From positions 1 to 41,858 of the forward strand of contig NZ_JACXWX010000040.1 in the NCBI RefSeq assembly GCF_014764505.1: a stretch of 41,858 bases of DNA, in the 5' to 3' direction. Each line of letters starts with the position of its first letter. Position 1 is the first letter of the stretch. Below, one piece after another: positions 39,770-41,858 of this stretch. The notes under the pieces were generated by a model, which searched no databases, was not told the origin of the DNA, and saw only the letters and a program-made list of their open reading frames with translations. The position numbers were made by a program, and so were the translations under genes. The stretch comes from Phormidium tenue FACHB-886. Lineage in GTDB: Bacteria > Cyanobacteriota > Cyanobacteriia > Elainellales > Elainellaceae.

Positions 39770-41251
39770 ATGTCTACCGGAACGATCGCCTTGCTAGTCA
39801 CGCTGGTGACGGCAGGCTTGTTTGCGCTGCTAGGGCTGCTCCATGCTAGCAAGCAAACGATGAACATTGAAGAATTTGTGGTGAGCCGCAATCGTTTTGG
39901 CACAGGGATGTCGCTGGCAACGGTTGTAGCATCGGCAATGGGCATCTGGATTTTGTTTAGTCCGCCGCAGGTGGGTGCAACGAGCGGCATTGCTGGCGTT
40001 GTAGGCTATGCGCTAGGCTCGGCTGCGCCTATGCTGGTATTCACCAAAGCAGGGACACGTCTGCGCCAGCTCATGCCAAACGGACATTCCTTAAATGAAT
40101 TTGTGCTGTACCGCTTTGGTAATGTGATGTATTTACTAACGTTGGCAATCATTGTTTTTTACATGTTTGTTTACTTAGCAGCAGAGCTGACAGCGATCGC
40201 CAAAGCCGTAGAAATTATGGCAAACGTGCCGCTAATCTGGACAGCATTGGTTGTCATCACCGCCACGTTTATCTACACAACCTACGGCGGACTGAGCGCT
40301 ACGATTTTCACCGATGCGATTCAGTTTGCGGTAATCGTGCCGCTCTTGCTGGTTTGCTTTGGGGTAGCGCTGCTGGCGCTGGGCGGGTGGCAAACTGCTT
40401 TGCAGCCTGTGCAGCTCAAAACCCCCGAACTGCTGAATCTAGGCTATATAGACGGAATCAAGTTTGGGCTAACGCTGATGATTGCGATCGTGGCAGCAGA
40501 GATGTTTAACCAAAGCAACTGGCAGCGAATTTATGCCTGCCGTACAGATAAGACCGTCCAACGATCGTTTTTGGGTTCGGCGCTGGTGATTCCGCCGATC
40601 ATTCTGATTGCTGGTTCGCTCGGTCTTTTGGCGATGCATTTTGGCTTCAGCGACGATCGCGCCTTCTTCTCCCTGCTTCAAGAATTATCGTTGCCTCTCT
40701 GGTTCACATTGCTGGTGCTGGTGCTGTCACTGGCGCTGGTCATGAGTACGCTAGCAGCGTTACTGAATGGAATTGCCAGTGTTTTTACAATCGACTTGAT
40801 TCGGTTGTTTCCACGCATGCAGTCGAGCCGTTTACTGCGAACTTCGCGGGTGCTAACTGTGGCAATTGGAATTCCAGCAATTTTAATCGCCGCTCAAGGT
40901 TACGATGTGCTTTATTTATTCCTGCTGGCAGATCTCGTCTGTGCAGGTGCATTCTTCCCGGTCTTGTTTGGCTTTTACTCCAAGCGATTCACTGGAAATG
41001 CTGCCTTTTGGAGTGCAATTACTGGTATTGGTACAGGTTCACTATTTTTTCCAAAGCCAGATTTCACTGCTTGGCTAGAGATTCCGTTTGGAGGTGATTT
41101 ACTTGTTAGCTTCCTAACAGCAGTAGTAGTATCAGCAGCAATCGCCCTATTTTTCCACACTACTAGCACTGAATCCTTCAAATTTGAAGAACTTCGATCG
41201 CGTACTCGCACCTACGTTGAATTAGCAGATCAAACTGAACCTGCTCAATAG
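39770..41251 (+). CDS. Sodium:solute symporter (SSS family), TPP-riboswitch controlled, candidate thiamine/HMP transporter
   Basis: A 493-residue membrane protein with about 13 helices. It has SSS features: NIEEFVVSRNRFGTGMSLAT, VVASAMGIWILFSPP, a Na+-site-type region ELTAIAKAVEI, TYGGLSATIFTDAIQF (the SSS GGLxAVxxTD motif), and NQSNWQRIYACR. The ATG at 39770 has GGAGGGG at 9 bases. The TPP riboswitch upstream is the key functional clue: it implies import of thiamine or a precursor such as HMP. A THI-regulated SSS transporter named ThiV has been predicted in other organisms (recalled). The frame opens at a TTG at 39752, but the ATG start is better. Confidence 0.88.
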   Translation: MSTGTIALLVTLVTAGLFALLGLLHASKQTMNIEEFVVSRNRFGTGMSLATVVASAMGIWILFSPPQVGATSGIAGVVGYALGSAAPMLVFTKAGTRLRQLMPNGHSLNEFVLYRFGNVMYLLTLAIIVFYMFVYLAAELTAIAKAVEIMANVPLIWTALVVITATFIYTTYGGLSATIFTDAIQFAVIVPLLLVCFGVALLALGGWQTALQPVQLKTPELLNLGYIDGIKFGLTLMIAIVAAEMFNQSNWQRIYACRTDKTVQRSFLGSALVIPPIILIAGSLGLLAMHFGFSDDRAFFSLLQELSLPLWFTLLVLVLSLALVMSTLAALLNGIASVFTIDLIRLFPRMQSSRLLRTSRVLTVAIGIPAILIAAQGYDVLYLFLLADLVCAGAFFPVLFGFYSKRFTGNAAFWSAITGIGTGSLFFPKPDFTAWLEIPFGGDLLVSFLTAVVVSAAIALFFHTTSTESFKFEELRSRTRTYVELADQTEPAQ

Positions 41252-41292
41252 GCAGCGAAGTAGGGCACTTGAGCGAAATATGCGTGGTTCCT

Positions 41293-41484
41293 CTATTTCC
41301 TTGCGGTCGCCTCAAACTGGCGTCCCGTCTGGTTAAACAAACAGAGGAGTGAAAGCCCAATTCTGGGTCTATCGACAGCGAGCTTTTTGAAGAATAGCGT
41401 TGGGTGTTGCTCCTCAAACAGCTTCTGGATTGAGCTTGCGTTGAATAAAAGAATTGCATCTTCAACCAGTCCTTTTTGCGGTGT
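41293..41484 (-). pseudogene. Possible gene remnant, 63-codon open frame without ATG
   Basis: The minus strand is open from a stop at 41487 to a TAG at 41293 and reads with coding-like composition (QKLFEEQHPTLFFKKLAVD, LCLFNQTGRQFEATARK). It has no ATG and no recognised family. It may be the 3' remnant of a deleted gene, or chance. Confidence 0.3.
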
Positions 41485-41507
41485 TTATAGCAGCATATTT
41501 ATAGCAG
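41484..41507 (+). repeat. Direct repeat TTTATAGCAG x2
   Basis: TTTATAGCAG at 41484-41493 recurs at 41498-41507 (14-base period), followed by a short run of the tetramer ATCG. No function assigned. Confidence 0.5.
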
Positions 41508-41662
41508 TCGATCGATCGATAGGGGCAAGGGCTTAAGCCCCTTGTTGGTCAATCTTTGAATAGATGAGATCAATGCTCTGATCAAATATCTGCAATTACC
41601 CGCCTTCGGATATGTCTCTTGGTTGAAACTTGTGCGATCGCAGCTTCTAATTCAGCCAGGCT

Positions 41663-41720
41663 AAAGCAAAATCGGTTATTTGGAATGCTTTAAAGCATTC
41701 CAAATAACCGATTTTGCTTT
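41663..41720. terminator. 58-base perfect palindrome
   Basis: Two 29-base arms (41663-41691 and 41692-41720, arm starting AAAGCAAAATCGGTTATTTG) are perfect complements with no spacer. It ends 9 bases before the stop codon of the minus-strand gene at the window edge, so it may terminate that gene. As RNA it would form a stem of about 27 pairs; as DNA it could extrude a cruciform. Confidence 0.75.
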
Positions 41721-41729
41721 GAAGCTACG

Positions 41730-41858
<129 letters not shown>

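Larger units (their letters stand above)
41252..41729. other. Spacer with hairpins and a coding-like fragment
   Basis: No complete gene lies in these 478 bases. Contents: an open minus-strand fragment (41293-41484), a TTTATAGCAG direct repeat (41484-41507), an imperfect palindrome around GGGCTTAAGCCCC (about 41523-41546), and the 58-base palindrome at 41663-41720. Confidence 0.55.

Noticed and set aside
41178-41465. 95-codon minus-strand frame overlapping the symporter 3' end
   Set aside because: Ser/Arg-rich translation with no family; begins inside the symporter gene.

Overview
This 41.9 kb window is chromosomal DNA from a cyanobacterium, probably a filamentous, non-heterocystous (Leptolyngbya-like) lineage. 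The lineage is inference; the phylum is well supported. It carries photosystem genes (the start of psbD, ycf4, a Psb32-like gene), a complete CO2-uptake NDH-1MS operon (ndhF3-ndhD3-cupA-cupS), a carboxysome shell gene of CcmK3 type, a cyanobacterial acyl-ACP synthetase and many HIP1 octamers (GCGATCGC). I see no prophage, no intact insertion sequence, no CRISPR array and no tRNA or rRNA gene.

Layout. 1-2259: psbD (leftward, cut by the window edge) and ycf4 diverge, then a cyclophilin lipoprotein with a palindromic terminator. 2260-7951: the low-CO2 NDH-1MS operon, preceded by an exact ATAG-N8-CTAT LysR-type motif and followed by a structured 3' region with a terminator. 7952-9930: a secreted Gly-rich repeat protein and a convergent DUF427 gene. 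9931-16002: aas, ylqD, pdhC (odhB), an orphan ccmK3, a Rieske-domain pseudogene on the minus strand, a second cytosolic fasciclin protein and an SRPBCC protein. 16003-19615: a hairpin-dense spacer, a DUF1611 (DgcN-like) gene, then rpiB-like and gnd on the minus strand. 19616-21181: about 1.5 kb without a gene. 21182-24926: a carboxyl-terminal processing protease, a lone PotB-like permease, two related minus-strand sRNA-like units and a DUF3598 gene. 25347-29464: an RlpA-like protein, an FAD oxidoreductase and a leftward Psb32-like gene. 30244-31740: SIMPL and DUF2808 secreted proteins. 31883-37181: a marR-emrA-emrB-emrB efflux cluster. 37212-38783: a GST and a divergent LysR gene. 38798-41858: a secreted SRPBCC protein, a TPP riboswitch driving a sodium:solute symporter, a long perfect palindrome, and the 3' end of an unidentified minus-strand gene.

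How the genes work together. Inorganic carbon acquisition is the main theme: NDH-1MS (CO2 hydration), CcmK3 (carboxysome shell) and a second CupS-like fasciclin lie within 13 kb. Photosystem assembly and repair recurs (psbD, ycf4, Psb32-like, CTP protease). gnd and rpiB act on the same metabolite, ribulose 5-phosphate. The emr cluster looks like a self-contained regulated efflux unit with two permeases for one adaptor.

The most interesting items are the TPP-riboswitch-controlled SSS transporter (a candidate thiamine or HMP transporter), the duplicated sRNA-like unit at 23685-24060 in which only one copy keeps a good promoter, a pair of foldback elements with ACGTGC ends, the orphan ccmK3 without ccmK4, and the Rieske pseudogene. 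All calls come from reading the sequence by eye; no database search or folding program was run.
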